NCBI GenBank assembly: GCA_027563145.1
Contig: CP071306.1
Span: 1,488,001 to 1,552,000 of the forward strand
Length of the DNA: 64,000 nucleotides
DNA from: Halocatena halophila
Lineage (GTDB): Archaea; Halobacteriota; Halobacteria; Halobacteriales; Haloarculaceae
Direction of reading: 5' to 3'
The notes beneath the pieces were generated by a model, which did no database searches, was not told the origin of the DNA, and worked only from the letters and a program-made list of their open reading frames with translations. The position numbers were made by a program, and so were the translations under genes. This document shows positions 53,299 through 61,867 of the stretch, piece after piece (the first letter of the stretch is position 1; each line of letters starts with the position of its first letter).

Positions 53299-54020
53299 CG
53301 ATCCAGTTGCTGTAGCGAGCTGGCGTGCTGGGCAACGAGTGACGCGAACGCGTTTGCTTCACGCTCGTGTTGTCGTGAGCGATCGGACGGTCGCGAACCT
53401 GCTAGCAGCGAGTGGATGTGTTCGAGCGTCGTTGGATCGTGGGCCCCAATTTCTGCAACGACGGCTGCTGGATCGTCGGTGACACGAGAGAGCAGCCCAA
53501 TCGAGCGAGCAGTCTCGGCTCCAATGGTGCGACCCGAAAGCGCCAGATCGAACGCCTGTGTCTGGCCGACGAGTTCGATGAGTCTCTGTGTGCCACCCCA
53601 GGCACCGAACAACCCGAATCTGACGCCCGGTTCGCCAAACGTTGCTCTGGGAGTTCCTACGCGGAGATCACACGCCAGAGCAAGTTCCATACCACCCCCG
53701 CGTGCGGGACCATCAACCGTGCCGACAACGATCGTGTCGCTCCGTTCGATCGCTGCACAGAGCTGTTGTCCTGCTCTTGCGAACCGGTAGGCAGGGTCGG
53801 TGTCACCCCTCGCAGCCGCACTGGCGAGCGTCTGGATCGTCTCGAAATCGGCTCCTGCAGAAAATGCCTCACCTGCACCACGGAGTCGAACGACCGGCGG
53901 TGGAGACGCCGTGATGGCACCAGCGAGCGACTCGAGTGCGGAGGGTGTGAGTGCGTTACGTTTGTCTTCTCGCCTGAGCGTGACCGTTCTGACTGGTCCG
54001 TCGTCGTCCGTCTGAATCAC
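53295..54020 (-). CDS. Enoyl-CoA hydratase/isomerase family protein
   Basis: 241 aa from a GTG at 54020 (VIQTDDDGPVRTVTLRRED). Crotonase fold: LRREDKRNALTP, oxyanion hole GEAFSAGADFETIQ, second oxyanion Gly-Gly in DGPARGGGMELALACDLRVG, and FGLFGAWGGTQRLIELVG. The Glu in the GGGMELALACD region is conserved, but the second catalytic Glu position has GAWGGTQ, so hydratase versus isomerase cannot be settled. Overlaps nadE at the 3' ends by 4 bases. The open frame past the GTG is not credible. Confidence 0.88.
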   Translation of the reverse strand: MIQTDDDGPVRTVTLRREDKRNALTPSALESLAGAITASPPPVVRLRGAGEAFSAGADFETIQTLASAAARGDTDPAYRFARAGQQLCAAIERSDTIVVGTVDGPARGGGMELALACDLRVGTPRATFGEPGVRFGLFGAWGGTQRLIELVGQTQAFDLALSGRTIGAETARSIGLLSRVTDDPAAVVAEIGAHDPTTLEHIHSLLAGSRPSDRSRQHEREANAFASLVAQHASSLQQLDR

Positions 54021-54072
54021 GTCTGAACGTGAGTCCAAAGGTCTTTGCCCGTTGCGAATCAATTTTTCCCTG

Positions 54073-54726
54073 ATGGACGAAGCCGCTGCTGTGCGTAGCG
54101 CCGCGAGGGCGACAGTAGAGGATGTCGAGCCCGAGCGCCTCCGGAGTTCTCTGCTGGGCTTCATTGATTCAACTTCGTTGACGCCCGGTGTAGTGGCGTT
54201 GCTCACCGCCCGTCTCTGTTCGAACCCCGACGGCGACCATGAGCGGCCGGCCGCGGGCGTTCAGCTGATCTACAACGGACTCCGTCTCACGAAAGAGTTG
54301 GCTCACACGGAACCGTGGCTGGTCGATGGCCAACGAGAGCGAGGGAATATGGAGATTCTGGTGGCCGACGTGCTGGTGGCACGGGGCTTTTCGTTGCTTT
54401 CACACACCAGTGCAGGCACCGCTGCCGTTGATGTCGTCCGATCGTTCGGCCACAACGAAGCCAAAGAGTTCGAGGACGATCATACGACGCCAGAAGCAAC
54501 AGAGCGTGCTCTCAAACGCGACGTGCTCGAACTCGCCCTGATCACTGGGACGAGCGTCGTCGATGAAGTTCAGTCGGCCGGAATGCACACGGATCTTCAT
54601 CGCATCGCCACCGACCTCGTCGAATCCTGTGATGGGACTGGCTTTCCCGCACCCGAAACGTTTCTCTCAAACGGCGTTGCCGATCGGCTCACCCAGTCGG
54701 TCGCCGGCGCGTCCGTGGATTCGTGA
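54073..54726 (+). CDS. DUF7114-like protein, resembles a degenerate polyprenyl synthase
   Basis: 217 aa from the ATG at 54073 (MDEAAAVRSAARA). Helical throughout; AAGVQLIYNGLRLTKELAHT and NMEILVADVLVARGFSLLS recall helices of isoprenyl diphosphate synthases, but neither DDxxD motif is present, so prenyl transfer is unlikely. Haloarchaea share this family beside an enoyl-CoA hydratase gene, with which it is divergent here. No function known. Confidence 0.65.
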   Translation: MDEAAAVRSAARATVEDVEPERLRSSLLGFIDSTSLTPGVVALLTARLCSNPDGDHERPAAGVQLIYNGLRLTKELAHTEPWLVDGQRERGNMEILVADVLVARGFSLLSHTSAGTAAVDVVRSFGHNEAKEFEDDHTTPEATERALKRDVLELALITGTSVVDEVQSAGMHTDLHRIATDLVESCDGTGFPAPETFLSNGVADRLTQSVAGASVDS

Positions 54727-54785
54727 ATCGAAACGCCTAAAGACAGATCACGAATAACAGTGAGTACGGACGCAGAACACAGCCT

Positions 54786-54857
54786 GCCTGGGTAGCTTAG
54801 CGGTAAAGCGCGTCCTTGGTAAGGACGAGAGCCCGGGTTCAAATCCCGGCCTAGGCT
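54786..54857 (+). tRNA. tRNA-Thr (GGT)
   Basis: Acceptor GCCTGGG (54786-54792) pairs with CCTAGGC (54850-54856) with one G-T pair; discriminator T. Anticodon stem CGTCC/GGACG closes TTGGTAA, anticodon GGT for ACC. T arm CCGGGTTCAAATCCCGG. No intron, no encoded CCA. Confidence 0.95.
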
Positions 54858-54996
54858 TTCTCTTCCGGTTGCTGTATCTGATTCGTAAGATGTTCTTTGA
54901 ACCAGTTAATGGAAACTTCACCATAGCTACGCGTGGGTCTAACCGTTCATCACCGGATTGTGACTCAGTATCTTTAACCGGAGGAGTGCGGGCTGA

Positions 54997-55452
54997 TCAT
55001 CCAGGATTCGAGTCCGTTACCTTCCACGTGTAGATACTTTCGGCACAGTAGTTCAACACGAGACTACAGCCGATGCCGATCAGATTCGCGATCGTCGGCC
55101 AGAGGTCAGCACCGTTTACAACGACGGTGATCGTCGTCTTCGTCGTGAGTCCCCAGAGAATCACGAACGCAACCGATAGCCCGCCAATCCTGACGAGATG
55201 CGACCGGCACCACCGACGACAGACGGCAAGCGGCGATGACTGTCCATCGCTGGCGAACGTGAACCGATCGTTCAACAAAAACATGAGCGAAATCGACAGC
55301 TCCGCACCGAATCCCTTAGCGAGAAGGGGTGGGAGCCCGTACATCGTGGTAACAACCAGGACGACGGCCGTCTCGGCGAGGGCACCCACGACGCCAATCG
55401 AAACGAACTGTCCGATCCGCCGGACCGAAAGCAGTGGTCCAAACCGACCCAC
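54997..55452 (-). CDS. GtrA-family membrane protein
   Basis: 151 aa, four membrane segments (FVSIGVVGALAETAVVLVV; AFVILWGLTT; LIGIGCSLVLNYCAESIYTW). GtrA proteins are thought to flip or pass lipid-linked sugars used by a partner glycosyltransferase, here the GT2 gene 2 bases upstream. Confidence 0.88.
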   Translation of the reverse strand: MGRFGPLLSVRRIGQFVSIGVVGALAETAVVLVVTTMYGLPPLLAKGFGAELSISLMFLLNDRFTFASDGQSSPLAVCRRWCRSHLVRIGGLSVAFVILWGLTTKTTITVVVNGADLWPTIANLIGIGCSLVLNYCAESIYTWKVTDSNPG

Positions 55453-55454
55453 GA

Positions 55455-56228
55455 TCAGTCACCGCCTGTCGAATCCGTCGGCGAAACGTTCGATTCGATC
55501 GGTTCGTCGTCGGCCACGGAGGGTTCGATCGTGTTGAGTCGTCGTCGGATCGCAAATAATGCAGTTCCCATCTCATAGGTAGCCCCGAGTGGATCCACCG
55601 TCGAGCCGGGCTGGTCGTTCCAGCGAACAGGCACCTCTCGATGGGAAATTCCGAGCTGACCCGCCAGCCCAAGCAACTCGAGATCCCACGCGAACCCTGT
55701 TTCCGTGATCGACGGCCGAATTTGCTCCCATGCATCTGCCGTCAGCGCCTTGGCACCACACTGATAATCGTAGACACTGATTGGCAACAGCTGGCGGGCA
55801 AGCCAGGCGAATGAGTCACCCAGCCGTCGACGGAAACGCGTCTGGTGCGATTCGATCGTCGACGCCGGATGTCGACGGGAGCCGATCGACAGCTCGACCG
55901 CACCGTCACGAACTGGCGCTACAACTGCGTCGATCGAGGACGATGGCGTTGCTCCATCGGCGTCTGCAAACGCCAGGACGTCCGTCTCCAACGAGTCGAA
56001 CCCATCCGTGATTGCCTGGCCCTTTCCACGACGCCGTCGAACGATCGTGTGGCTATCTGGCGTTTCGAGTGCTCCCGCTGGTGGCCCGTCGGGAGCGTCG
56101 AGTTCGACGTGAACCACGTCGGCCACCCCGGCCTGAAGATCCTGCACGTACGACGACAGCAACTCGTAATCCGGGTCGAAGGCGGGGATCACAACGCCAA
56201 CGGAAAGGGATCGCTCTGAAAGAGACAC
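55455..56228 (-). CDS. Glycosyltransferase family 2 (dolichyl-phosphate sugar synthase-like)
   Basis: 257 aa. GT-A fold: VGVVIPAFDPDYELL, RRGKGQAITDGFDSL, the DxD-like motif AFADADGATP and the acceptor region QCGAKALTADAW. Layout matches enzymes that load a sugar onto dolichyl phosphate (AglJ/AglD relatives). No membrane helices. In operon with GtrA, suggesting delivery of a lipid-linked sugar for surface glycosylation. Confidence 0.87.
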   Translation of the reverse strand: MSLSERSLSVGVVIPAFDPDYELLSSYVQDLQAGVADVVHVELDAPDGPPAGALETPDSHTIVRRRRGKGQAITDGFDSLETDVLAFADADGATPSSSIDAVVAPVRDGAVELSIGSRRHPASTIESHQTRFRRRLGDSFAWLARQLLPISVYDYQCGAKALTADAWEQIRPSITETGFAWDLELLGLAGQLGISHREVPVRWNDQPGSTVDPLGATYEMGTALFAIRRRLNTIEPSVADDEPIESNVSPTDSTGGD

Positions 56229-56333
56229 AACTTAAATCGTTTTATTTCCATTTCAACTAAAAAATTTCTACTTTGGATCGCATGACATGGTGTCACCAGA
56301 GCGGTTTTAGTGCTCATTCCCCTGTCAGCACAC

Positions 56334-57479
56334 ATGCGAACCGTCGATATTGACGATTTTGCTGTGGGTACTGGCCATCAGCCGCGGGTTATGGGGGTGT
56401 TGAACATGTCGGTCGAATCGAACTGGGAGCCAAACGTTGCGTCGGCGTCGGCCGACGCAGCAACACTGGCGCAGGAAACGTTGATCGACAACGGCGCTGA
56501 CATCGTCGATATCGGCTTACAATCTGCCAACCCGAAAAACGACTGGCAGCCGGTGGCAGTCGAACTCGACCGACTCGCAAAAGCGCTGGAGGTGATCGAT
56601 CGAATCGGTCACGACGCGGCCGCGTTTTCGATCGAAACGCGCTACAGCGAGGTGGCAGACCGGGCGCTTGCTGGTGGATTCGATCTGGTGAACGATGTCT
56701 GTGGGTTTGCGGACCCGGAGCTTCCAGCGGTGTGTCAAGAACACGACGCGCCGGTGGTCAAAATGGCGAGTCCGCCATCAATCAAACAGCCGGGGCATCT
56801 CAAAACGATTGATGACGTATTCGAAGCCCTCGAACGTGGTGGCTTCACCGAGAAAACGATTCTTGATCCGGCGTTTGGTGGATGGTACGACGGACGGACA
56901 TACGAGGACAATTGGGAGATGTTCCGTCGGTTGCGTGAGTTTCGGGCGTTTGGCCGACCGTTGCTCACGGCGACAAATCGAGAGGACTTTCTCGGCACGC
57001 TCGCCGGAAAACTCGAGAACGAAAAGCAACTGTTCGTCAGTCTCGCAGCTGCAACACTCGAAGTTGACCGTGGCGTCGACATCATTCGAACGCATGACGT
57101 GCCAGAAACCGTTGATGTCGTGGCAGTCGCTCACGAACTTCGTTCCGAACGCATTGAAGCCGATGATCCACGCATCGTCGAGCTACAACAGCTCTCGCGC
57201 CGTGAGCTAGAACGGTTCGAATCGAGGGCAGGCGTCGAGGACGGAACTATCTCCGGGGCTGCCCAGTACTGTTTCCAGCTCGAGGAGCTGACAGACGAGA
57301 CACGCAAGGAGCTGCGCCAGTCAGTCAGCGAAACCGACGCCACCGTGCTCTCATTGGGGGAATCGGACGTTCTCGTTGGAGATCATGACGCGCTACGAGC
57401 GGCCGTCGAATCCCTTGAATCGGCCACACACGTCCCCAAATCGCTCGTGGGAACCGTACGCCGAGCACTCATTCGCTAA
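56334..57479 (+). CDS. folP: Dihydropteroate synthase family protein
   Basis: 381 aa. TIM-barrel DHPS features: RVMGVLNMSVESNW (family LNxTxDSF), NGADIVDIGLQSANP, IETRYSEVADRALAGGFDLVNDVCG and KTILDPAFGGWYDG. About 110 residues extra at the C-terminus (LSRRELERFES..., TDATVLSLGESDVLVGD) are not in bacterial DHPS. Joins pABA to a pterin in folate synthesis; archaeal members may use another pterin. The ATG at 56334 has TTTTAG (56304-56309) 27 bases upstream. Confidence 0.83.
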   Translation: MRTVDIDDFAVGTGHQPRVMGVLNMSVESNWEPNVASASADAATLAQETLIDNGADIVDIGLQSANPKNDWQPVAVELDRLAKALEVIDRIGHDAAAFSIETRYSEVADRALAGGFDLVNDVCGFADPELPAVCQEHDAPVVKMASPPSIKQPGHLKTIDDVFEALERGGFTEKTILDPAFGGWYDGRTYEDNWEMFRRLREFRAFGRPLLTATNREDFLGTLAGKLENEKQLFVSLAAATLEVDRGVDIIRTHDVPETVDVVAVAHELRSERIEADDPRIVELQQLSRRELERFESRAGVEDGTISGAAQYCFQLEELTDETRKELRQSVSETDATVLSLGESDVLVGDHDALRAAVESLESATHVPKSLVGTVRRALIR

Positions 57480-57725
57480 TTCGTTGTCGTGAACGGACGA
57501 ACGACAGACTCCAGACTGTGGGAACGCAGGCAAGCACCCGACACAAGAAATTTAGTGACTGTGTCGACTGTGGCAGATCACACATCGAAGGAGGTTCGCA
57601 CGATCGACACAGGAGAAGGGCTGATTCCGTGGATTTCGCCGCTCAGAAAAGTCCATCCTCATCATTCATTCACGATTACAGGGGAATAACGGCAGAATTT
57701 TTAGCCTGACGACGGAACTTTTGGT

Positions 57726-58994
57726 ATGGCTTCCGGTTACGATAGAGTTGAAGTTCCAGAGGACGGTGCACCCATCGAGGTCGTAGACCCGGCGACCGAC
57801 GAGCTCGATGTTCCTGACAACCCAATTATTCCAATCATTTACGGCGATGGCATCGGAAGCGATGTCGGACCAGCTGCCCAGACGGTCCTGCAGGCCGCTG
57901 CCGAGGCGACCGGCCGTGAGATTCACTGGATGCGTCTGTACGCCGGCGAGTCGGCGCGCGAAAAATACGACGAGAACCTCCCTGCTGACACGGTCGAGGC
58001 GATGAAGGAGTTCAAGGTCTCAATCAAGGGACCACTGACGACGCCAGTCGGCGCTGGCTTTCGGAGTCTGAACGTCGCTCTCCGCAAGAAGCTCGATCTG
58101 TACACGAACATGCGTCCGACCTTCCATCTGGATGGCGTTCCATCGCCTGTCTCGCGTCCAGAGCAGATGGATATGGTGACGTTTCGTGAGAACACCGAGG
58201 ACGTCTACGCCGGTATCGAGTGGGAATCGGGCACTGAGGGCGTCAAGAAAGTCCGTGAGTTCGTCGAATCCGAGATGGGCTACGACGACACGATGCATGA
58301 CGGCCCAATCGGCATTGGCATCAAACCGATCAGCGAGTTCGGGACCAAACGGCTCGTCCGCAAGGCAATCGACTACGCACTCGAGCACGACCGCGATTCG
58401 GTGACGCTCGTCCATAAGGGCAACATCATGAAGTTCACCGAAGGCGCGTTCCGTGATTGGGGATATGAGGTCGCACAAGAGGAGTACGGCGATGAGGTCA
58501 TCACCGAGGATACGCTCTGGGAAGAGCGTGACGGTGAACCACCAGAAGATGCCGTCGTCGTCAATGACCGCATTGCAGACAACATGCTCCAGCAGGTGCT
58601 CACGCGCACGTCACAGTACGACGTGCTCGCGCTTCCGAACCTCAACGGCGATTATCTCTCGGATGCGTGTGGTGCACAGATCGGCGGACTGGGCATCGCC
58701 CCCGGTGCAAACATCGGCGATGGCCTGTTCCTCGCCGAGCCGGTCCACGGAAGCGCACCGAAATACGCCGGGCAGGACAAGGTCAATCCGTCGGCGATGA
58801 TCCTCTCGGGTCGCATCATGCTCGAATATCTGGGCTGGCACGACGCCGCAGAACTCGTTCGCGACGCACTCGAGAAGACGATCGCTTCAAAGCAGGTCAC
58901 CTACGACATCGAACGCCAGATCAGCGGCGGCACAAAGCTTTCGACCAGCGACTTCGCTGGAAAAGTTGCCGAAACGATCCAGGACTTGGCCTGA
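57726..58994 (+). CDS. icd: Isocitrate dehydrogenase (NADP+)
   Basis: 422 aa, class I bacterial-type IDH. Substrate loop RSLNVALRKKLDLYTNMRP, catalytic Tyr in FRENTEDVYAGIEW, Lys in GIGIKPISEFGTKRLVRKAI, metal-binding Asp in NLNGDYLSDACGAQIGG, and HGSAPKYAGQDKVNP. The Lys-Tyr pattern in the cofactor pocket suits NADP+. Makes 2-oxoglutarate from isocitrate. ATTTTTA (57696-57702) is 27 bases before the ATG, so the mRNA is probably leaderless. Competes with isocitrate lyase, encoded 1.8 kb downstream. Confidence 0.94.
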   Translation: MASGYDRVEVPEDGAPIEVVDPATDELDVPDNPIIPIIYGDGIGSDVGPAAQTVLQAAAEATGREIHWMRLYAGESAREKYDENLPADTVEAMKEFKVSIKGPLTTPVGAGFRSLNVALRKKLDLYTNMRPTFHLDGVPSPVSRPEQMDMVTFRENTEDVYAGIEWESGTEGVKKVREFVESEMGYDDTMHDGPIGIGIKPISEFGTKRLVRKAIDYALEHDRDSVTLVHKGNIMKFTEGAFRDWGYEVAQEEYGDEVITEDTLWEERDGEPPEDAVVVNDRIADNMLQQVLTRTSQYDVLALPNLNGDYLSDACGAQIGGLGIAPGANIGDGLFLAEPVHGSAPKYAGQDKVNPSAMILSGRIMLEYLGWHDAAELVRDALEKTIASKQVTYDIERQISGGTKLSTSDFAGKVAETIQDLA

Positions 58995-59050
58995 ACCGTC
59001 GGCACCGCTCAATTTTGCTTTCTGCGAAAATTTTGGACAGGATCGACCGA

Positions 59051-59818
59051 TCAGTTCGGTGCAGACGACTTCGCTTCTTCGAGCCACTCCGGTGGCGATA
59101 CGGAGGTGTTACCGACTTTCGAGATCCGGTAGGTGAACTCGGCCTGTTGGTCACCGCCATCGTAGCTAAACTGCAGTCGCAACGACCGGATCACGCCGTC
59201 GGGTGAGACGAGCATTGTCCCGTTTTTGAGTGTGGTGTCTGGAACGTCACCAGTAAGGTTCTGAGGCATGATTTCGCCGGAATCATCATAGCTGGTCACG
59301 TTGAACTCCCGGTAGGTCGTCCCATCGATCTCTCTGGTGTCCGTTGGAGTCACGTTCAGCGACTCCATCCACTCTTTCATGTCGGTCGTGTTCGTGTTGT
59401 TAGCCACCAGCCGGTCAAACGAGCGTTCGGAGGTGTTGTACTGAGTGCCAAAAATCCCGAGCGCGGCCTTCTCGTACAGCGTCGACCCGTTCTGATACTC
59501 CTCGTACGCGAGAACCTGTGAATCATCACGCTTGACAGCCGCCGTGCTGAGCCCCTTTTCGTTCGCGAGATCGAACTGTGAAGTCATCTCAACAGACGTT
59601 CGATTCGGAAGGCCACCGAAGGTGATCTCCATCGTGAAGCTATCCGAATCGTTGAGCACACCGTAGTGATCCGACGCCGCTGTCTGTGGATCGGTGATGC
59701 CGGAGTCGTCGTAGCCATCTGGATACTCCGGTCCGGACGAAAGTGGATTCATCGACGAACAGCCAGCAACTGAGACGAGTACCACCACCCCGAGGACCAA
59801 TTTCCATCGTCTAGACAT
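59051..59818 (-). CDS. Haloarchaeal lipoprotein (DUF7537/LolA-like)
   Basis: 255 aa. Sec lipoprotein signal ending VAGC (C20). Mature part of beta strands (SDSFTMEITFGGLPN, RSLRLQFSYDGGDQQAEFTYRI) resembles LolA-like half-barrels, matching the abundant DUF7537 family. Role unknown. Confidence 0.75.
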   Translation of the reverse strand: MSRRWKLVLGVVVLVSVAGCSSMNPLSSGPEYPDGYDDSGITDPQTAASDHYGVLNDSDSFTMEITFGGLPNRTSVEMTSQFDLANEKGLSTAAVKRDDSQVLAYEEYQNGSTLYEKAALGIFGTQYNTSERSFDRLVANNTNTTDMKEWMESLNVTPTDTREIDGTTYREFNVTSYDDSGEIMPQNLTGDVPDTTLKNGTMLVSPDGVIRSLRLQFSYDGGDQQAEFTYRISKVGNTSVSPPEWLEEAKSSAPN

Positions 59819-59902
59819 ACATGCAGTTCGTCACCAGTTGTTGCTGTATATCTTTTGATTTTATTCACATGGTTGGGGCTATGGATGACACGATGGGGAT
59901 CG

Positions 59903-59910
59903 TTTATATC
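59903..59910 (+). promoter_or_regulatory. TATA element of DUF5817-like gene
   Basis: TTTATATC, centred 27 bases before the ATG at 59933, which it selects over the in-frame ATGs at 59855 and 59885. Predicts a leaderless mRNA. Confidence 0.6.
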
Positions 59911-59932
59911 TGATCTAACGCTACGCACAATC

Positions 59933-60448
59933 ATGTACAGCGTCGTCGGCTGTCCCGAGTGTGAAGCGATCACCGTCGTTGCCGACCGCCCGGAAACGAC
60001 TGGCTGTCCACGGTGTCGAAAACGGCTCACGTTCGAGAAGCTCAGGGTAATCTACCAGTCCGACGATCCAGACAAAGCCAGGGAGATACGGGGTCGGTTG
60101 CTCGCAGATCGGAGTGGCCACGCCGACGCGTTCGAAAGCGTCGATTCGTTCGCAGCACTCGAAACCGAGATCGAAGAATCCGGAATTTCACCCAAAGCGT
60201 ATCGACAGCTCGCGGGAGGTGGTGAAAAATCTCCAACTCCAGTCTCAGCCCGTACTGAGAGCGGATCGGGAAATCGAACCGACCGCGTTAAAAAAGCGAT
60301 CCGGTCGCAAGAAAAGCCCACCCGTGGGACAATCATCAAACAGGCCACCGAAAACGGCGTTCCAAAAAAAGCCGCCGAGTCAATTCTCGAGAAACTTCGT
60401 CAGAACGGCGAGCTGACCGTTACTGACGGCGCGTATCGGTTGCTCTGA
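59933..60448 (+). CDS. DUF5817-like zinc-ribbon protein with C-terminal winged helix
   Basis: 171 aa. N-terminal ribbon (CPECEAITVVADRPETTGCPRC, two CxxC pairs; landmark CPEC/CPRC), a helical middle, a Ser/Gly linker, and a C-terminal winged helix (RGTIIKQATENGVPKKAAESILEKL). Probably binds nucleic acid. Family name is from memory of haloarchaeal annotations. Confidence 0.75.
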   Translation: MYSVVGCPECEAITVVADRPETTGCPRCRKRLTFEKLRVIYQSDDPDKAREIRGRLLADRSGHADAFESVDSFAALETEIEESGISPKAYRQLAGGGEKSPTPVSARTESGSGNRTDRVKKAIRSQEKPTRGTIIKQATENGVPKKAAESILEKLRQNGELTVTDGAYRLL

Positions 60449-60691
60449 ACGGCAACTCGATATGAGTTGGATGGAACTCTGACGATGCGTGAGATGGTTC
60501 TCTACCGCATGGGACAACGAACAGAAACCACCCCCATCCTTGCCGTTGTCACTCACATTCAAGAATAGTTACATGCGCGATTCGACTCCCCGCATGCGAT
60601 TATCCACGGCCGGTCGCCTGCTAGATACTCACACTCCCTTTAATCCTATCACTGCATATTGAGGCTCCAAAGCCATTAATGAATATTATCA
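60449..60691. other. Intergenic region before the isocitrate lyase promoter
   Basis: No gene supported. From 60650 on it becomes AT-rich (CCATTAATGAATATTATC), where sites for a regulator of the glyoxylate genes could lie; no clear inverted repeat was found. Confidence 0.4.
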
Positions 60692-60699
60692 TTATAAAT
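60692..60699 (+). promoter_or_regulatory. TATA element of the aceA transcript
   Basis: TTATAAAT, the best box in the region. Centre plus 26-27 falls at 60722, the A of an ATG that opens a short ORF, and about 73 bases before the aceA start. Confidence 0.6.
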
Positions 60700-60721
60700 C
60701 ATAACAGTTTTTACTGCTGCA

Positions 60722-60844
60722 ATGGCATCGATGAATGCGCACAACGGTACGATGGCCCCGGTGATCCGGCGGGAGAACTCCGGATCGAGTAACCATGACC
60801 AAGGATACAGGAGAGGACAAGGTCGAACAGCTCGTGAACGATAG
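60722..60844 (+). CDS. Predicted leaderless upstream ORF overlapping aceA
   Basis: 40 codons, beginning [14 protein letters not shown] and ending RTARER, in the +2 frame relative to aceA. Its ATG coincides with the transcript start predicted from the TATA element. It overlaps the first 50 bases of aceA. The peptide is basic and unlike halophilic proteins, so if translated it would act by the act of translation (start-site coupling or blocking), not as a protein. Confidence 0.35.
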   Translation: MASMNAHNGTMAPVIRRENSGSSNHDQGYRRGQGRTARER

Positions 60845-61856
60845 AGAAGCAAGTATTCGGGACGTTGACAACGTGGCGGGACGTGAGTTCCGCGATCTGT
60901 TGAACTCGGAGGACTACGTGTTCGCGCCGGGTCTGTACCACGCGCTCGACGCCCGACTGGCCGAGATGGCTGGGCTCGACGCTGCGTACATGAGCGGCTA
61001 CTCCACGGTGCTGGGACAGTTTGGGTTCCCGGACCTGGAGATGGTGACGATGACCGAGATGGTCGAGAACGCAAAACGGATCGTTGAGGCGACGAATCTG
61101 CCGGTCATCGCCGACTGTGATACGGGCTACGGTGGCGTGCACAACGTCCGCCGGGCAGTCCGTGAGTACGAGAAGGCCGGCGTGGCTGCCGTCCACATCG
61201 AGGACCAGACCACACCAAAGCGGTGTGGACACATCGCAGGCAAGCAGATCATCTCGCGTGAGGAGGCCGAATCGCGGTTTTCGGCCGCTGTCGACGCCAA
61301 GCAATCCGACGATACGGTGGTTATCGCACGCACCGACGCGTACGGATCGGCCAACGGCGACTGGGAAGAACACCTAGAGCGCGGTCGGATCTACGCCGAC
61401 GCGGGCGTCGATCTCGTCTGGCCGGAGATGCCAGATCCATCGCGTGAGGACGCGGTGAACTACGCCGAAACGATTCACGAGACGCACCCAGACCTGAAGC
61501 TCGCATTCAACTACTCTTCGAGTTTCGCCTGGTCAGAAGAAGAAGATCCTCTCACATTCGAGGAGCTCGGCGAGCTGGGCTACAACTACATCTTCATCAC
61601 ACTGTACGGCCTGCACTCGGGTGCCCACTCCGTGTACGAAGACTTCGCCAACATCGCCGAAAACGACGAGGAGGCCCAGTTCGACCTTGAAGGGAAATAT
61701 CTCGGTCACGAAACCGAGAGCCACCACGAACTCTCGTTCGTGAGTCGGTATCAGGAGATCGAGGCAGAGTTCGACCCAGAGGCCAAAGCCCGAATGGAGG
61801 CCTCCGAAGGATTCAGTGAGGAGAAATCCGATCCGATCTCCTCGGACGACGACTGA
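60795..61856 (+). CDS. aceA: Isocitrate lyase
   Basis: 353 aa, the short archaeal form. Metal site DCDTGYGGV (D107, D109), catalytic KRCGH with C144, and HIEDQ. Splits isocitrate to glyoxylate and succinate, the first step of the glyoxylate bypass for growth on acetate or fatty acids. The frame is closed 33 bases upstream by TGA at 60762, so the ATG at 60795 is the only start. A methylisocitrate lyase is possible, but KRCGH and the next gene favour isocitrate. Cotranscribed with the CitE-family lyase 11 bases on. Confidence 0.88.
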   Translation: MTKDTGEDKVEQLVNDREASIRDVDNVAGREFRDLLNSEDYVFAPGLYHALDARLAEMAGLDAAYMSGYSTVLGQFGFPDLEMVTMTEMVENAKRIVEATNLPVIADCDTGYGGVHNVRRAVREYEKAGVAAVHIEDQTTPKRCGHIAGKQIISREEAESRFSAAVDAKQSDDTVVIARTDAYGSANGDWEEHLERGRIYADAGVDLVWPEMPDPSREDAVNYAETIHETHPDLKLAFNYSSSFAWSEEEDPLTFEELGELGYNYIFITLYGLHSGAHSVYEDFANIAENDEEAQFDLEGKYLGHETESHHELSFVSRYQEIEAEFDPEAKARMEASEGFSEEKSDPISSDDD

Positions 61857-61867
61857 GTGGCGCGACA

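Noticed and set aside
60760..60767. GGTGATCC before aceA as a Shine-Dalgarno site.
   Set aside because: It matches the 16S complement but lies 27 bases from the ATG, too far for normal function.
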